Made by a program: the position numbers and the translations under genes. This document shows positions 45,001-53,881 of a stretch of DNA of 64,000 nucleotides, in pieces (the first letter of the stretch is position 1; every line of letters starts with the position of its first letter). Source of the DNA: Streptomyces sp. NBC_00659 (GTDB taxonomy: Bacteria > Actinomycetota > Actinomycetes > Streptomycetales > Streptomycetaceae); NCBI RefSeq assembly GCF_036226925.1, contig NZ_CP109031.1:9300001-9364000 (forward strand), written 5' to 3'. Under the pieces are notes generated by a model. That model saw nothing but the letters and a program-made list of their open reading frames with translations. It did no database searches and was not told the origin of the DNA.

Positions 45001-46066
45001 TCGTACGGCCGGGCCGCCAGGTCAGCGCGCCGGACAGGTCGACGGTGACGCTGTTGCGGAAGCCCTGTCCGTCCAGCCGGTGCCCGGCCGGGATCCGGCC
45101 GCCGTCCACGACGATCACGGTGAACGGTTCCTCGCGCCCCGGCACCGCGTCCGGGTCGAAGGCGGGCCGCTCCTGGAACTCGGCGCCGAGCAGGTTCTCC
45201 AGTTCGGTGACCGACGGGGCGACGAGGCGGGCCGGTCCGGCGCCGTCACGGTCGTGCCGGTGCTGGGAGTGCGGCAGCCACTTCAGCCACTCCCAGTCGG
45301 CCCGCCGCTCGTCGGACACGCACAGGGCCACCCACAGGTCCTCCGGGGCGTGGAACGCGGCGAGTTGGGCCACCAGGGCGCGGGCGGCCGACCGGATCCG
45401 GTGCTCGTCGCCCCGGGTCAGCACCTTCGACCAGGCCCGCAGATAGACCGAGACGGGCTGGTCGGGGACGGTCGAGTAGGCGCGGATGAACCGGCGCAGG
45501 GCGTGCGCGCTCAGCGGCTCCAGGTCCTCCACGGGCTTCGTGGAGACCGGGCTGAGCCGCACCCCGAGCCGCTGGTCGCCCACGGCGATCCGCACCTCGG
45601 CGAAGTCGTCGTCGGCGGGGCGGCGTTCCCACAGCCGGGTGGTGCGCACCATCGACCAGAGCACGGCGGGGTCGGGATGGCGCCAGACCAGGGCCTGGCG
45701 CTGCTCGGTCACCGCACGCCGGACCTTCTTGCGCACCTGCGCCAAGTACCGCAGATAGTCCCGCCGTTCGCCCTTCGTACGACGCTTGCGCTCGCCCCGG
45801 CCGCGCATCATCTGGCCGACCAGCATGGCCACCATGGACAGCATCATCATGCCCATGGCGATATAGCTGAGGACGGAGTTCTCGCCCGGTCGCAGGAACA
45901 TCACCAGCATCGACGCGGACATCATGCCCATGGGCAGGAAGGTCCAGACGGCGGACGAATCCGCCTGCGTCTCCGGCAGGGTCGGCGGCTCCTGGAGCGC
46001 CAGTTCGCCCTGGGGCACGTCGGGACCGTGACGGCGGGCCGGCCTGCGGAAGAGTTCGACGGACAA
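42080..46066 (-). CDS. eccC: Type VII secretion ATPase EccC (three FtsK/SpoIIIE domains)
   Basis: The start is a TTG at 46066 (SVELFRRPARRHGPDV) with GAAGGAG upstream, giving 1,328 residues, the family length; the frame is open further upstream but not coding-like. Two membrane helices (VWTFLPMGMMSASMLVMFL, YIAMGMMMLSMVAMLVG) precede three ATPase domains with Walker A GATGSGKS (482-489), GGPQSGKS (843-850) and GDAETGKT (1127-1134). All three Walker motifs look intact. A single polypeptide corresponds to fused EccCa/EccCb. It is the motor that recognises the C-terminal signals of ESX substrates. It is divergent from eccD and so shares a promoter region. Confidence 0.95.
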   Translation of the reverse strand: MSVELFRRPARRHGPDVPQGELALQEPPTLPETQADSSAVWTFLPMGMMSASMLVMFLRPGENSVLSYIAMGMMMLSMVAMLVGQMMRGRGERKRRTKGERRDYLRYLAQVRKKVRRAVTEQRQALVWRHPDPAVLWSMVRTTRLWERRPADDDFAEVRIAVGDQRLGVRLSPVSTKPVEDLEPLSAHALRRFIRAYSTVPDQPVSVYLRAWSKVLTRGDEHRIRSAARALVAQLAAFHAPEDLWVALCVSDERRADWEWLKWLPHSQHRHDRDGAGPARLVAPSVTELENLLGAEFQERPAFDPDAVPGREEPFTVIVVDGGRIPAGHRLDGQGFRNSVTVDLSGALTWRPGRTTLRLDFTDPELRLVRTDRSRQEQTTPLGRPDRMGPAAARTLAALLAPYRLSLATDSTEPLASDIQLTSLLGIPDLHRHDPAGYWAARTGAAGRLRVPIAVGADGAPVELDIKESAQGGMGPHGMLIGATGSGKSELLRTLVLGLALTHSSQTLNFVLVDFKGGATFLGLEELPHTSAVITNLADEVALVSRMQDALHGELIRRQELLRAAGNYTSALEYENARASGTALEPLPSLFVVVDEFSELLAAHSEFMELFVMIGRLGRSLGVHLLLASQRLDEGRMHQLESHLSYRIGLRTFSAMESRGVLGVPDAYQLPSQPGAGYLKSGVEALTRFRAAYVSGTYRRRRGALARAQVAGQVTPWSVGWIAPRQLPESVVRAEAEEAAAEEANARSLLATAVDRLRDSGPAARQVWLPPLGLPPTLDRLLPPTAPDAERGLTVPAGGSGAAAVARGALRVPIGIVDRPFEQRRDPLVVDLSGAGGHVAIAGGPQSGKSTLVRTLITALALTHTPREVQFYCLDFGGGSLTGLAGLPHVGGVAAHVDGERIGRTVAAVASLLAERERFFLEHGIDSMATYRKRRAAGEFPDEPYGDVFLVVDGWGTLRQDFLDHVTTLSQFALRGLNYGVHLVVTTTRWVELAAQVRDQVGTRLELKMGDPMESVIDIRRARSVPRVPGRGLTPETKLHFLAALPRLDGVQHQEDLAEGVAQVVASVAEHWAGPPAPPVRMLPVRLPAAGLPPAEGDLRVALGMEEDKLAPAWHDFSEHPHLVVVGDAETGKTNLLRLVAKGITERYTPAEARVLVVDYRRELVEAVPEEYRLGHAVSVDQLRELADGAARALRSRMPGPDIAPSRMRLRDWWQGPTLFVLVDDYDLINAPLGRSPFEPLLDFLALGYEVGFHLVVTRSAAGAGRGLGDPVLRRMLEINTPGLLMSCPPSEGYLFGSVKPRVLVPGRALRITRRKTFQVQTALLDED

Positions 46067-46681
46067 CGGGATGACGCTCCTTCGGTGGGGTTGCGCAGGG
46101 TTCGGGTCCCTCCGCACGCTCCCGCCCGCGGACGGAGTACGGCGGATGCGGGGCGGACGCCGGGCGGACACCGGGCGATCGCCGCACGGGCCCCGCCGCC
46201 CGGCCCTCGCCCCGCCGGCCGCCTCTCGCGGCCGGGAGCGTCTCCACGACCCCACCCGGGATCCTAGGCGGCCCCGAGTGCGTAAAAAGTGTTCGTTCCC
46301 GAAGGGGGAGTGCGGCGTCCGTGGCCGGCTCCGGGGACACATACCGACGTCCCCCGCGGCGGTGCCGGTACAGCCGTACGGTCCGCGCACGGTGACCCGC
46401 ACCGCCGGTCAGTTTTCCCTCACACACGCCTGCCTACGATCGCCCGGTGCTTGTGGGGCGGACGGCCGGACCGTCGGTCGTCAGTGTCCCCGCCCGCCTC
46501 CGCGCCGTCCGGATCCCTTCGCGTTCTCTGCGAGGCCCAGGCCCGCCCGTACGACGGGCAGTCGAAGAACTTTCGAGAAGAGCGGTCCGGAAGAGCAGTC
46601 CGGAAGCGCTTCACGGAATCCCCAAGAGCCCAGAAAAGCCGAAGAGTTGCTGAAGAAGAGCCGAACAAGGAAGGCAGGAGC
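46067..46681. promoter_or_regulatory. Divergent promoter region between eccC and eccD
   Basis: 615 bases without a supported gene separate the two core T7SS genes. The centre (about 46262-46310, CCTAGGCGGCCCCGAGTGCG, then TAAAAAGTGTTCG) is the least G+C-rich part and the likeliest site of promoters. No consensus I would trust. The segment after 46490 is open on the plus strand into eccD but lacks a ribosome-binding site before 46682. Confidence 0.4.
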
Positions 46682-48076
46682 GTGAGCGACAACGCGCTGG
46701 CCGGTCTCTGCCGCGTGAACATACGGACGTCCGAGCGGTCCGTCGACCTCGCCGTGCCCTCGGACGTCCCGATCGCCGATCTGCTGCCCGTCGTCATCGG
46801 CTACGCCGGCGACGACCTGGAGGAGTCCGGACTCGAACACGGCGGCTGGGTGCTCCAGCGGCTCGGCGGCACACCGCTGGACCTGGAGGCCACCGCACAG
46901 TCCCTCGAACTGCGCGACGGCGACACCCTCTACCTGCGGCCGCGCGTCGAGACGCTGCCCGAAGCGCACTTCGACGACCTGGTGGACGGCATGGCCGCCA
47001 CCCTGCGCGAGCGTCCCCACCAGTGGTCCCAGGACGCGACCCGCTGGCTGCTGCGCACCCTGCTGGTCTGCTCCGTGGCCGTCGCCCTGGCGATCCTCGT
47101 GCTGCCCGGCGCCCCCGTCGCCGTACGCGCGGCCACGGCGGCGCTGATGGGCCTGCTCCTGCTCGCCGGGGCCGCCGCGGCCAGCCGTGCCATGGCCGAC
47201 AACGGCACCGCCACCGCGCTCGCCCTGATGGCCGGTCCCTGCCTGGGCGCCACCGGCTGGCTGCTGCCCGTGCTGGGCGCGGGGGACGGCGCCGCCTCGA
47301 CCGGCAGCAGACTGCTGTCCGCCGCCGCGGCGTCGGCAGCGGGCACGGGACTCGCCCTGATCCTGATCTCGGGGCCGGCCCGCTTCTTCCTCGCCTCGGC
47401 CGTGGTGGCGGTCGCCGTCTGGCTGGCCGGACTGCTCATGGTCCTCGCCGGACTGCCGGCCGCGCACGCCGCCGCGCTCGTCGCCGTCGTCGCCACCCTG
47501 CTCGGCGCGAGCGTCCCGGCCGTCTCGTTCTGGCTCGCGGGCCTGCGCATGCCCCCGCTGCCCACCAACGCCGGGGAACTCCAGCAGGGCATCGACCCCG
47601 AACCCGGCGAGCGCCTCGTCGTCCGCACGATCCGCGCCGAGGGCTGGATGACCGCGCTGTACGGAGCGGTGGGCGTGATCTGCGCGGGCGCCCTCACCAT
47701 CTTGGGCGCGGAGCCCACCACCCCGGCCCGCGTCACCACCCTCGTCCTCGCCCTGCTGCTCACCCTGCACAGCCGGGGCATCGGCAATGCCGTCCAGCGA
47801 GTGTCGGTGCTGCTGCCCGGTCTGTGGGGCGCGGCCGTCCTGGTCGTGTCCCTCGGCCTGCGCTCCGGCACCGCGGACCGGCTGCTGCTCGTCGTGCTGC
47901 TGTCCGGCCTGGCCGCCGCGCTGGCCGTGCTGTGCTGGGCGCTGCCGGGCCGCCGCCTCGTCCCGCACTGGGGGAGAGCGGCCGAACTGCTGCACTCGGC
48001 ATCGGCGATCACCCTGGTGCCGCTGGTCCTCTGGGTGCTCGGGGTCTACGGCCGGATGCGCGGCGTCTTCGGCTGA
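46682..48076 (+). CDS. eccD: Type VII secretion membrane channel protein EccD
   Basis: 464 residues from GTG 46682 with GCAGGAGC upstream. The N-terminal 85 residues form the YukD ubiquitin-like domain (LCRVNIRTSERSVDLAVPSD, then LRDGDTLYLRP). The remainder is a chain of about eleven hydrophobic helices (for example LLVCSVAVALAILVLPGAPV, VVAVAVWLAGLLMVLAGLPA) with a conserved RxxxPPLPT-like loop (LRMPPLPTNAGELQQGIDP). Length and plan match EccD, which forms the membrane vestibule of the ESX complex as a dimer. Followed 109 bp later by eccB. Confidence 0.95.
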   Translation: MSDNALAGLCRVNIRTSERSVDLAVPSDVPIADLLPVVIGYAGDDLEESGLEHGGWVLQRLGGTPLDLEATAQSLELRDGDTLYLRPRVETLPEAHFDDLVDGMAATLRERPHQWSQDATRWLLRTLLVCSVAVALAILVLPGAPVAVRAATAALMGLLLLAGAAAASRAMADNGTATALALMAGPCLGATGWLLPVLGAGDGAASTGSRLLSAAAASAAGTGLALILISGPARFFLASAVVAVAVWLAGLLMVLAGLPAAHAAALVAVVATLLGASVPAVSFWLAGLRMPPLPTNAGELQQGIDPEPGERLVVRTIRAEGWMTALYGAVGVICAGALTILGAEPTTPARVTTLVLALLLTLHSRGIGNAVQRVSVLLPGLWGAAVLVVSLGLRSGTADRLLLVVLLSGLAAALAVLCWALPGRRLVPHWGRAAELLHSASAITLVPLVLWVLGVYGRMRGVFG

Positions 48077-48185
48077 CCGGCGGGAGCACGCGGGGCGGTC
48101 ACCCCCCCCCGGCACACGCGAGGCACCCGGTACGCGCGGCAGGTGACGACGAGAGAGCCAGAGACGAGAAGGAAGGGAGGATCCG

Positions 48186-49757
48186 GTGCAGTCCAAGCGC
48201 GACCAGGTCGAGGCGCACGTCTTCATGATGAGCCGCCTCACCTCCGGCATGCTGCTCACCGATCCGGACGCGCCGGAGAGCCCGATGGGCCGCACCGGCC
48301 GCGGCGCCGCCTGGGGGCTGCTGCTGGGCGCGCTGGGCACGGCGGGCTGTGTTCTGTTCGGGGTGCTGTCACCCGGCGGCGACGACTCCTGGAGGAGCGC
48401 CGGCGCCGTCATCGTCCGCAAGGACACCGGCACCCGGTACATCTACCAGGACGGTGTCCTGCACCCGATCCGCAACTACGCCTCGGCGCGGTTGATCGGC
48501 GGCTCGGACCTCGCCACCCGCATGGTCTCCGGCGCCTCCCTGGAAGGCACTCCGCGTGGAGCCGCCGTGGGCATCTCCGGCGCCCCGGACGACCTGCCCT
48601 CCGCCTCGGACGTCAACGCGGGCCCCTGGCTGGTGTGTTCCGGGATCTACACAGCCGACGACGGCAAGAGGCCGGCCACCACCACCCTCGTCATCGGCTC
48701 CGAGCCGCCCGAGGGCGACGGGCTCACCACCGGACAGGCACTCCTGGTCACCTCCGCCGGCAGTGAGCGGTTCCTGGTCTGGCACGGGCGCCGGCTGCCG
48801 CTCGACACCGAGCACGGCGCACAGCGTGCCCTCGGCTACGGTGACGCCACCGCCCGCACGGTCTCGGCCGAGTTCCTCAACAGCCTTCCCCTGGGACCCG
48901 AGCTCGCGCCCCTCGACGTGCCCGGACGGGGCACGGCGGGCCCGTCGCTCGACGGTCACGCCACCCGCGTGGGCCAGGTGTTCACCGTGCAGGTTCCGGA
49001 CGGCCCGGTCCGGTACTACCTGCTGACCGCGCAGGGCCTGCGCCCCGTCGACGCCACGCGGGCGGCGCTCGTGCTGGGCGATCCCCGTACCCGGCAGGAC
49101 AGTTACCAGGGTGAGCCGCCGGCCGCGGTGGCGCTGGCCACCGACACCCTCGCCGCTCATCTCACCCGCTCCGGCACCGGGGACACCGACTCCGCGCAGT
49201 GGCCCTCGGGCCCGCCCCGGCTGGTGGAGCCCGCCGGGCGGCAGGACCTCTGTGCGAACGTGGAGCCGACGGACGGCGGTCCGGCGACGAGCGTCGCCGT
49301 GGTCACCACCCTGGACGCCTCGCCCGCCGTGGCACCCGAGGGGGTGCGGGCCGCCTGTTCCCCCGTGGACGCCATCGCGGTGCGGCCGGGCGCCGGAGCC
49401 GTGGTGCGCGCCCTCGCGGCGGGGGGCGGGGAACTGGGGGACACCACGTACCTGGTGACCGACACGGGAGTGAAGTACCGCATGCCCTCGGGGCAGGCCG
49501 TCGCGGATCTCGGCTACGGCGGGACAAAACCGGCGGCCCTGCCCTCGACGCTCCTGGAGATGCTCCCGACCGGCCCCGACCTGGATCCCGACGCGGCCTC
49601 CGGTGCCACCGCCGCACGCACCACGCAGGCCGGGGACTGCTCCGGCGGCCCGGCACGCGACGGCGCCGCCGGGACGCCGAAGGGACCCGCCGACGGCGCC
49701 CCCACCGGTCCCGCCGCCGGCCACGTGCCCGGCCTCGCCGCGGGCAAGCAGGAGTGA
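48186..49757 (+). CDS. eccB: Type VII secretion protein EccB
   Basis: 523 residues from GTG 48186 (GGGAGG upstream). A short cytoplasmic start (QSKRDQVEAHVFMMSRLTSG, then MLLTDPDAPESP), one membrane helix (GAAWGLLLGALGTAGCVLFG) and a large extracytoplasmic part with EccB signatures IVRKDTGTRYIYQDGVLHPI and RNYASARL, then repeated beta-rich R-domains and a pair of Cys (LCANV, AACSPVDA). The C-terminal tail is Gly/Ala/Pro-rich. EccB forms the outward-facing part of the ESX complex. Position directly after eccD supports an operon. Confidence 0.95.
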   Translation: MQSKRDQVEAHVFMMSRLTSGMLLTDPDAPESPMGRTGRGAAWGLLLGALGTAGCVLFGVLSPGGDDSWRSAGAVIVRKDTGTRYIYQDGVLHPIRNYASARLIGGSDLATRMVSGASLEGTPRGAAVGISGAPDDLPSASDVNAGPWLVCSGIYTADDGKRPATTTLVIGSEPPEGDGLTTGQALLVTSAGSERFLVWHGRRLPLDTEHGAQRALGYGDATARTVSAEFLNSLPLGPELAPLDVPGRGTAGPSLDGHATRVGQVFTVQVPDGPVRYYLLTAQGLRPVDATRAALVLGDPRTRQDSYQGEPPAAVALATDTLAAHLTRSGTGDTDSAQWPSGPPRLVEPAGRQDLCANVEPTDGGPATSVAVVTTLDASPAVAPEGVRAACSPVDAIAVRPGAGAVVRALAAGGGELGDTTYLVTDTGVKYRMPSGQAVADLGYGGTKPAALPSTLLEMLPTGPDLDPDAASGATAARTTQAGDCSGGPARDGAAGTPKGPADGAPTGPAAGHVPGLAAGKQE

Positions 49758-49882
49758 CCCCGGCAGTGGCCCCCGAGCGACCCGATCCCGTCCCGGACCG
49801 TCCCGGACCGCCTCGCCGAGGCGGGGCCGGGAGACATCAGGACCGACAGCATCCGACCGCACCCAGTGGAACGAGGTAATCC

Positions 49883-50227
49883 GTGAGCACACCGATCCAG
49901 CAGTCGTCGCAGTCGTCGACGCTCCTCGGCATCAACGCCCTCAACAGCGCCCACGCGGGCATCCAGCGCTGCAAGACCGACGTGGACACCACCGCGGGCG
50001 GCCTGGCCACCAGTTACAGCTCCTCCTCCGAGGACGGCCATGAGTTCCAGAAGCTGCTCCAGCAGTGGGACGCCCAGGCGCAGATCATCCTCAACAAGCT
50101 GCAAGGCCTGATCAACAACCTGAGCACGACGATGCGGCACCACAACGCCACCCAGTCGGCCAACACCGACATGGTGCGCACCTCGCAGAGCACGTCGGAC
50201 TCCGCCTACAGCCAGCTGGCCGGCTGA
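49883..50227 (+). CDS. WXG100-like ESX protein (WDA variant)
   Basis: 114 residues from GTG 49883, GAACGAGG upstream. A helical hairpin protein with two long helices (residues about 18-55 and 62-108) and a turn with WDAQAQIILNKLQGL: the Trp of WXG is present but the Gly is Ala. Ser/Gln/Asn/Thr-rich composition as in Esx proteins. It ends DSAYSQLAG; a YxxxD/E export signal is not obvious. It is followed 50 bp later by a second WXG100 protein, so the two may form the usual antiparallel heterodimer and be exported by EccC. Confidence 0.8.
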   Translation: MSTPIQQSSQSSTLLGINALNSAHAGIQRCKTDVDTTAGGLATSYSSSSEDGHEFQKLLQQWDAQAQIILNKLQGLINNLSTTMRHHNATQSANTDMVRTSQSTSDSAYSQLAG

Positions 50228-50277
50228 CCGGTCGATCGGCCGACCGGGAAACCACCCTTACGACCCGAGGAGTTGCC

Positions 50278-50583
50278 ATGAGTGCCGACGGTGTCATCCA
50301 CGTCGAGTACAACCACGTCGAGCAGGGCGTGGAGGACCTGATCCAGCAGACCAGGGCCATCGAGACCACGCTGGACAGCCTGGAAGCCGAGCTGGGCGAG
50401 CTGAAGGCCACCTGGCAGGGCTCCGACGCCCAGGCCTACACCGACGCGCAGCGGGACTGGAACAACGCGGTCGTCGCCATGGAGCAGCTGCTGATGTCCC
50501 ACGCCACCCTGCTCGGTGAGGTGTCGAACAACTACCGGCAGACCGAGAACAGCCTCGCCCAGATGTGGAGCGAGCTGTCCTGA
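50278..50583 (+). CDS. WXG100-family ESX protein (WQG)
   Basis: 101 residues. VEYNHVEQGVEDLIQQTRAI, TTLDSLEAELGELKATWQGS (WQG motif at about 41-43) and DAQAYTDAQRDWNNAVVAME form the standard EsxA/EsxB-like helix-turn-helix of about 100 residues. The length, motif position and charged second helix are classic. GAGGAG-like site (CGAGGAG) upstream of ATG. The pair partner is probably the preceding gene. Secreted through the T7SS encoded upstream. Confidence 0.9.
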   Translation: MSADGVIHVEYNHVEQGVEDLIQQTRAIETTLDSLEAELGELKATWQGSDAQAYTDAQRDWNNAVVAMEQLLMSHATLLGEVSNNYRQTENSLAQMWSELS

Positions 50584-50678
50584 CCGCGGGCCGGGCCGCA
50601 CCGCCGGCGGTCGTGTCGCACGACCGCCGTGCCGCACCGCCGTCCGGCGGGGCGTCCCGACCCCGCTCAGCGCATCGC

Positions 50679-50724
50679 GAGACCCGCCAAGAGACCCGCC
50701 AAGAGACCCGCCAAGAGACCCGGA
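50679..50724 (+). repeat. 12-bp tandem repeat in the leader of the T7SS-associated gene
   Basis: GAGACCCGCCAA occurs three times head to tail (50679-50714), with a partial fourth unit, ending 14 bases before the next ATG. Noncoding; could influence translation initiation or mark slippage. Confidence 0.7.
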
Positions 50725-50737
50725 GGGGAGAAGAGAC

Positions 50738-51169
50738 ATGGCAGACCTCACGCACCTCGACGCGAGCCAGCTGACCTCGTTCGTCGACCACGAACTGACG
50801 GCCTTCAGCGGAGACCTCGCGAAGATCCGCAACGACACGGCCGACCAGCCGCCCGTCGAGTCGCTGTTCACCATCCACTCGGCGCTCAGCGCCACCCCCG
50901 ACAAACAGCTCGCCATCGGCCCCATGGGGACCGCCGGCACGGTGCACGGTGACGCCCTGCGCACCAACACGGTCGCGCTGATGAAGAACGTCGACCAGGT
51001 CTTCGTCAAGCAGAAGAAGCTGTTCAACGACATGGAGCGGGACCTCAGGGACACCGTGACGACCCTGCTCGACACCTCCGGGTCCTCGTTGCAGGCCGTG
51101 GCCACCGACCGGTTCGTCTCGTCCATGGCCGACGTCGGTCAGGACCTCGGCGGCACCAGCCTCGCCTGA
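50738..51169 (+). CDS. Type VII secretion-associated helical protein
   Basis: 143 residues from ATG 50738 (CGGAGGGGAG upstream). All-helical, soluble and acidic at the start: THLDASQLTSFVDHELTAFS, AIGPMGTAGTVHGDALRTNT, ALMKNVDQVFVKQKKLFNDM and ERDLRDTVTTLLDTS. Similar small proteins are found between esx and effector genes in Streptomyces T7SS loci, and this resembles the ESX-1 EspC/PE-like chaperone-substrate class in size. No WXG. It lies 28 bp upstream of the 882-residue gene and may be its partner or chaperone. Function not established. Confidence 0.7.
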   Translation: MADLTHLDASQLTSFVDHELTAFSGDLAKIRNDTADQPPVESLFTIHSALSATPDKQLAIGPMGTAGTVHGDALRTNTVALMKNVDQVFVKQKKLFNDMERDLRDTVTTLLDTSGSSLQAVATDRFVSSMADVGQDLGGTSLA

Positions 51170-51197
51170 CCCCCACCCACCAGGAGTTCCCGGCACC

Positions 51198-53846
51198 ATG
51201 GCAGACGAAGGCAAGTGGGAGCAGGCGGTCTACCTGATGACCGGATGGAAGGTTCCGGCCAGGGGCTCCGTCACCAGCGACCTCCAGGGCAAGTCGAACC
51301 GGAACGGCGGCAGCGGTGACGACGCCGTCGACACCCCCTGGTTCTCCGTGACCATCTCCGACGTCGGGAAGACCGACGCGACGGCCGCCGCCCAGCGGCT
51401 GGCCGCGGCCGGCGGGAACTACGTGCTGTTCTTCGCGGGCACCGGCGACGCGGGTCCGATGGAGAACGCGAAGTCCCTCAACCTGTATGTCGCGAAGGTC
51501 ACTTACGCGTGGCAGACCGGCAGCGGCGTGAGCGGGACCAACTTCTACAAGTACGCCAACGGCGTCGCGTCGGCCCTGGACCAGCTGGCGGCCTCCCCCT
51601 GGAGGACCAACGGTTTCTCCTTCGACGGACTGGCCGTGACGGAGACCGACTCCGTCGACCTGGGCACCTTCTCCTACCGGGCCAAGTCCCTCGACCGGGC
51701 GAAACTGTTCTTCGAGGAGCACCAGACCCGGCTCGAGGGCTGGGTCGACGCCATGGGACGGGACAACGCGGCCTGGCAGGGCAATGCGGCCGGTGTCTTC
51801 GTCAACCTCCTCGACACCCTGCGCAAGCAGTACAAGCACTACGACGAGCAGTTGGCGCCCAACGGCTTCAGCGCCCAGAGCGCGAGCGTCGTGGACGGCT
51901 ATGCGAGCAAGACCTTCCAGGGCAACGGTCTGATCGAGGCGGAGCACGCCCTGAGCGCGGCTGTCAAGACGCTCAGGGACGCCTGGACCAAGTGGCACGG
52001 AGACCAGAACGGCAACGTCACCGGAAAGGCGCCGGACGGCTCCGCCAACACCCCCGCGGGCCACTGGAACCCGGAGGACGTGATGCGTGACGTCCTCACC
52101 GAGATCAAGCAGTGGCTCGACGCCAACAACGCCGGCAGGGTGGTCACCCACTCCAACACCTACGGCACCTCCTACGGCGGCACCGAGTACTGGTACGACC
52201 TCATGGAGGGGTTCAAGGAGAACGTACCGGCGTACGGCAGCCTCACCGACCCCGCCAACTGGGCGAAGATCGGCCAGGAGGCGGTGGCCCGCTGGAACAA
52301 CGGCGTCACCGCCCATCTGGACCCCGCGGCCGACACCGCGACGACGACCCTCAGCGGCGCCTGGTCGAAACTGATGAACACCGACTGGGACCCCGGCTAC
52401 GGCTTCGAGGAGGCGCCCTCCGCCACCCTCACCACGACGGGCGGCAGCGGCAACGACGGCAGCGGCAACAGCGATTCGGACTTCGATGTCAGCGACATCG
52501 CGAACATGCTGAACAACCAGAACTCCTCCGTCAGCAACGCCCTCAACGACATCGCCTCGTCCACGAACGACGCGCTGAACGGCGTGGGCTCGTCCACGAA
52601 CGACGCGCTCAACGACATTCTGTCCGGAGGGAGTTCGGGCAGCACCGGTGGCGGCGGCATCGGCACCGACCTCAACAGCGATCTCAACGACATCCTCGGC
52701 ACCGACGGCCTGTCGGGCGACGGGACGGGAACCGGCAGCGACCTGGGCACCTCGCCCACCTACACCTCGCTGCTCAACAACGCGCTCAACGGCATCGGTT
52801 CGTCCGGCTCCGGCACCACGAAGATCAACTCGGACGGCAGCATCACCGTCACCAACCCCGACGGCAGTACGACGACCACCAGACCGGACGGCACCGAGGT
52901 CACCGAGTACCCGGACGGCAGCACCCTCACCACCGACCCGGACGGCCGGACCACCCTGGCCAACGCCGACGGCAGCACCTCCGTGCAGAACGCCGACGGC
53001 TCCGTGACCACCACCTATCCGGACGGCAGCGAGGTCACCCTCGACCCCGACGGCTCCTACACCGTCCAGGGCGCCGACGGCGCGGTCAGCGACCTCGACC
53101 TGAAGCCGGGCCAGACCGTCACCAACCCCGACGGCAGCACCACCACCCTCAACTCCGACGGCAGCATCACCACGAAATACCCCGACGGCCTGGTCAGCAC
53201 CCTCGAACCGGACGGCACCTACACCGTCGACGCCCCCGGCACCGGCGGAGTCGACACCTCCTCACCGTCCCCGGACGGCTCGGGCACGTCGACGGGTTCC
53301 GGCACCGGCCTCAACAGTTCCGGCACCTCGACCGGCACCGGTCTGAACGGCGCGCTCGACGACCTCCTCAACGGCACCGCGTCCACCACCGACTCCCTCA
53401 CCACCGCGACACAGGACGGCGACTTCCTCTACGACGACGTCCCCTACACCTCGTCGCTCTCCGGCGCGCTCGGCGGCCAGGTCCCGTCCGGCGACGGCCT
53501 CACCGGGTCGTCCGGTCTGAACCCCGGAGCGCTCGCCGCCTCCCGCATGGGCGGCCTGGGCGGCGAGATGACCGCGGCCGAACGCGTCCGGTCCGGCTAC
53601 GCCGACACCGACGCGGCCGGCGGCACCACCCGCACCACCGCCGCCCGGTCGGCCACGACCACCGAACAGGCCGCGTCCCGGGCCACCACCAGCTCGGGGA
53701 TGCCGTTCATGCCACCCGGCGCCGGACAGGGCAGCCAGGCCACACAGAGCGAGGGACGCACCCGCACCACCTGGCTGTCCGAGGACGAGGAGGTCTGGGG
53801 CACCGACGAGGACGCCGCCCCCGCGGTCCTGGGCCGCGACCACTGA
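51198..53846 (+). CDS. Large T7SS substrate-type protein with nonapeptide repeats
   Basis: 882 residues, no signal peptide. Residues 1-140 are of unknown fold (KWEQAVYLMTGWKVPARGSV). Residues 150-370 are helical and contain RDNAAWQGNAAGVFVNLLDT, an ESX-like WQG element, then WNPEDVMRDVLTEIKQWLDA. A Gly/Ser/Asn-rich zone with repeated SSTNDALN follows. Residues about 545-683 are nine-residue repeats of the type PDGSTTTxY; the rest is disordered and ends with an acidic tail (LSEDEEVWGTDEDAAPAVLG). The gene position among esx genes suggests export as a PPE-like protein, possibly a surface-displayed rod. Confidence 0.75.
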   Translation: MADEGKWEQAVYLMTGWKVPARGSVTSDLQGKSNRNGGSGDDAVDTPWFSVTISDVGKTDATAAAQRLAAAGGNYVLFFAGTGDAGPMENAKSLNLYVAKVTYAWQTGSGVSGTNFYKYANGVASALDQLAASPWRTNGFSFDGLAVTETDSVDLGTFSYRAKSLDRAKLFFEEHQTRLEGWVDAMGRDNAAWQGNAAGVFVNLLDTLRKQYKHYDEQLAPNGFSAQSASVVDGYASKTFQGNGLIEAEHALSAAVKTLRDAWTKWHGDQNGNVTGKAPDGSANTPAGHWNPEDVMRDVLTEIKQWLDANNAGRVVTHSNTYGTSYGGTEYWYDLMEGFKENVPAYGSLTDPANWAKIGQEAVARWNNGVTAHLDPAADTATTTLSGAWSKLMNTDWDPGYGFEEAPSATLTTTGGSGNDGSGNSDSDFDVSDIANMLNNQNSSVSNALNDIASSTNDALNGVGSSTNDALNDILSGGSSGSTGGGGIGTDLNSDLNDILGTDGLSGDGTGTGSDLGTSPTYTSLLNNALNGIGSSGSGTTKINSDGSITVTNPDGSTTTTRPDGTEVTEYPDGSTLTTDPDGRTTLANADGSTSVQNADGSVTTTYPDGSEVTLDPDGSYTVQGADGAVSDLDLKPGQTVTNPDGSTTTLNSDGSITTKYPDGLVSTLEPDGTYTVDAPGTGGVDTSSPSPDGSGTSTGSGTGLNSSGTSTGTGLNGALDDLLNGTASTTDSLTTATQDGDFLYDDVPYTSSLSGALGGQVPSGDGLTGSSGLNPGALAASRMGGLGGEMTAAERVRSGYADTDAAGGTTRTTAARSATTTEQAASRATTSSGMPFMPPGAGQGSQATQSEGRTRTTWLSEDEEVWGTDEDAAPAVLGRDH
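52830..53246 (+). repeat. Nonapeptide (27-bp) repeat array: PDGSxTTxY
   Basis: About nine consecutive units (SDGSITVTN, PDGSTTTTR, PDGTEVTEY, PDGSTLTTD, PDGRTTLAN, ADGSTSVQN, ADGSVTTTY, PDGSEVTLD, PDGSYTVQG), then a break and four more. The regular turn (DGS) plus strand pattern predicts stacked beta-hairpins or a solenoid, comparable to MORN/YD-type phage fibre repeats. Confidence 0.85.
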
Positions 53847-53881
53847 GCGCCACCCGAGCGCGGAACGCAAGGAGACAGACC

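Noticed and set aside
48102..48110. Run of nine C between eccD and eccB as a possible phase-variable tract
   Set aside because: It is intergenic and close to neither start codon nor a recognisable promoter; long C runs are common by chance at this base composition.
49808..49824. Small hairpin CCGCCTCG/CGAGGCGG between eccB and the first esx gene
   Set aside because: Only 8 bp with a one-base centre and no T-run; too weak to call a terminator.
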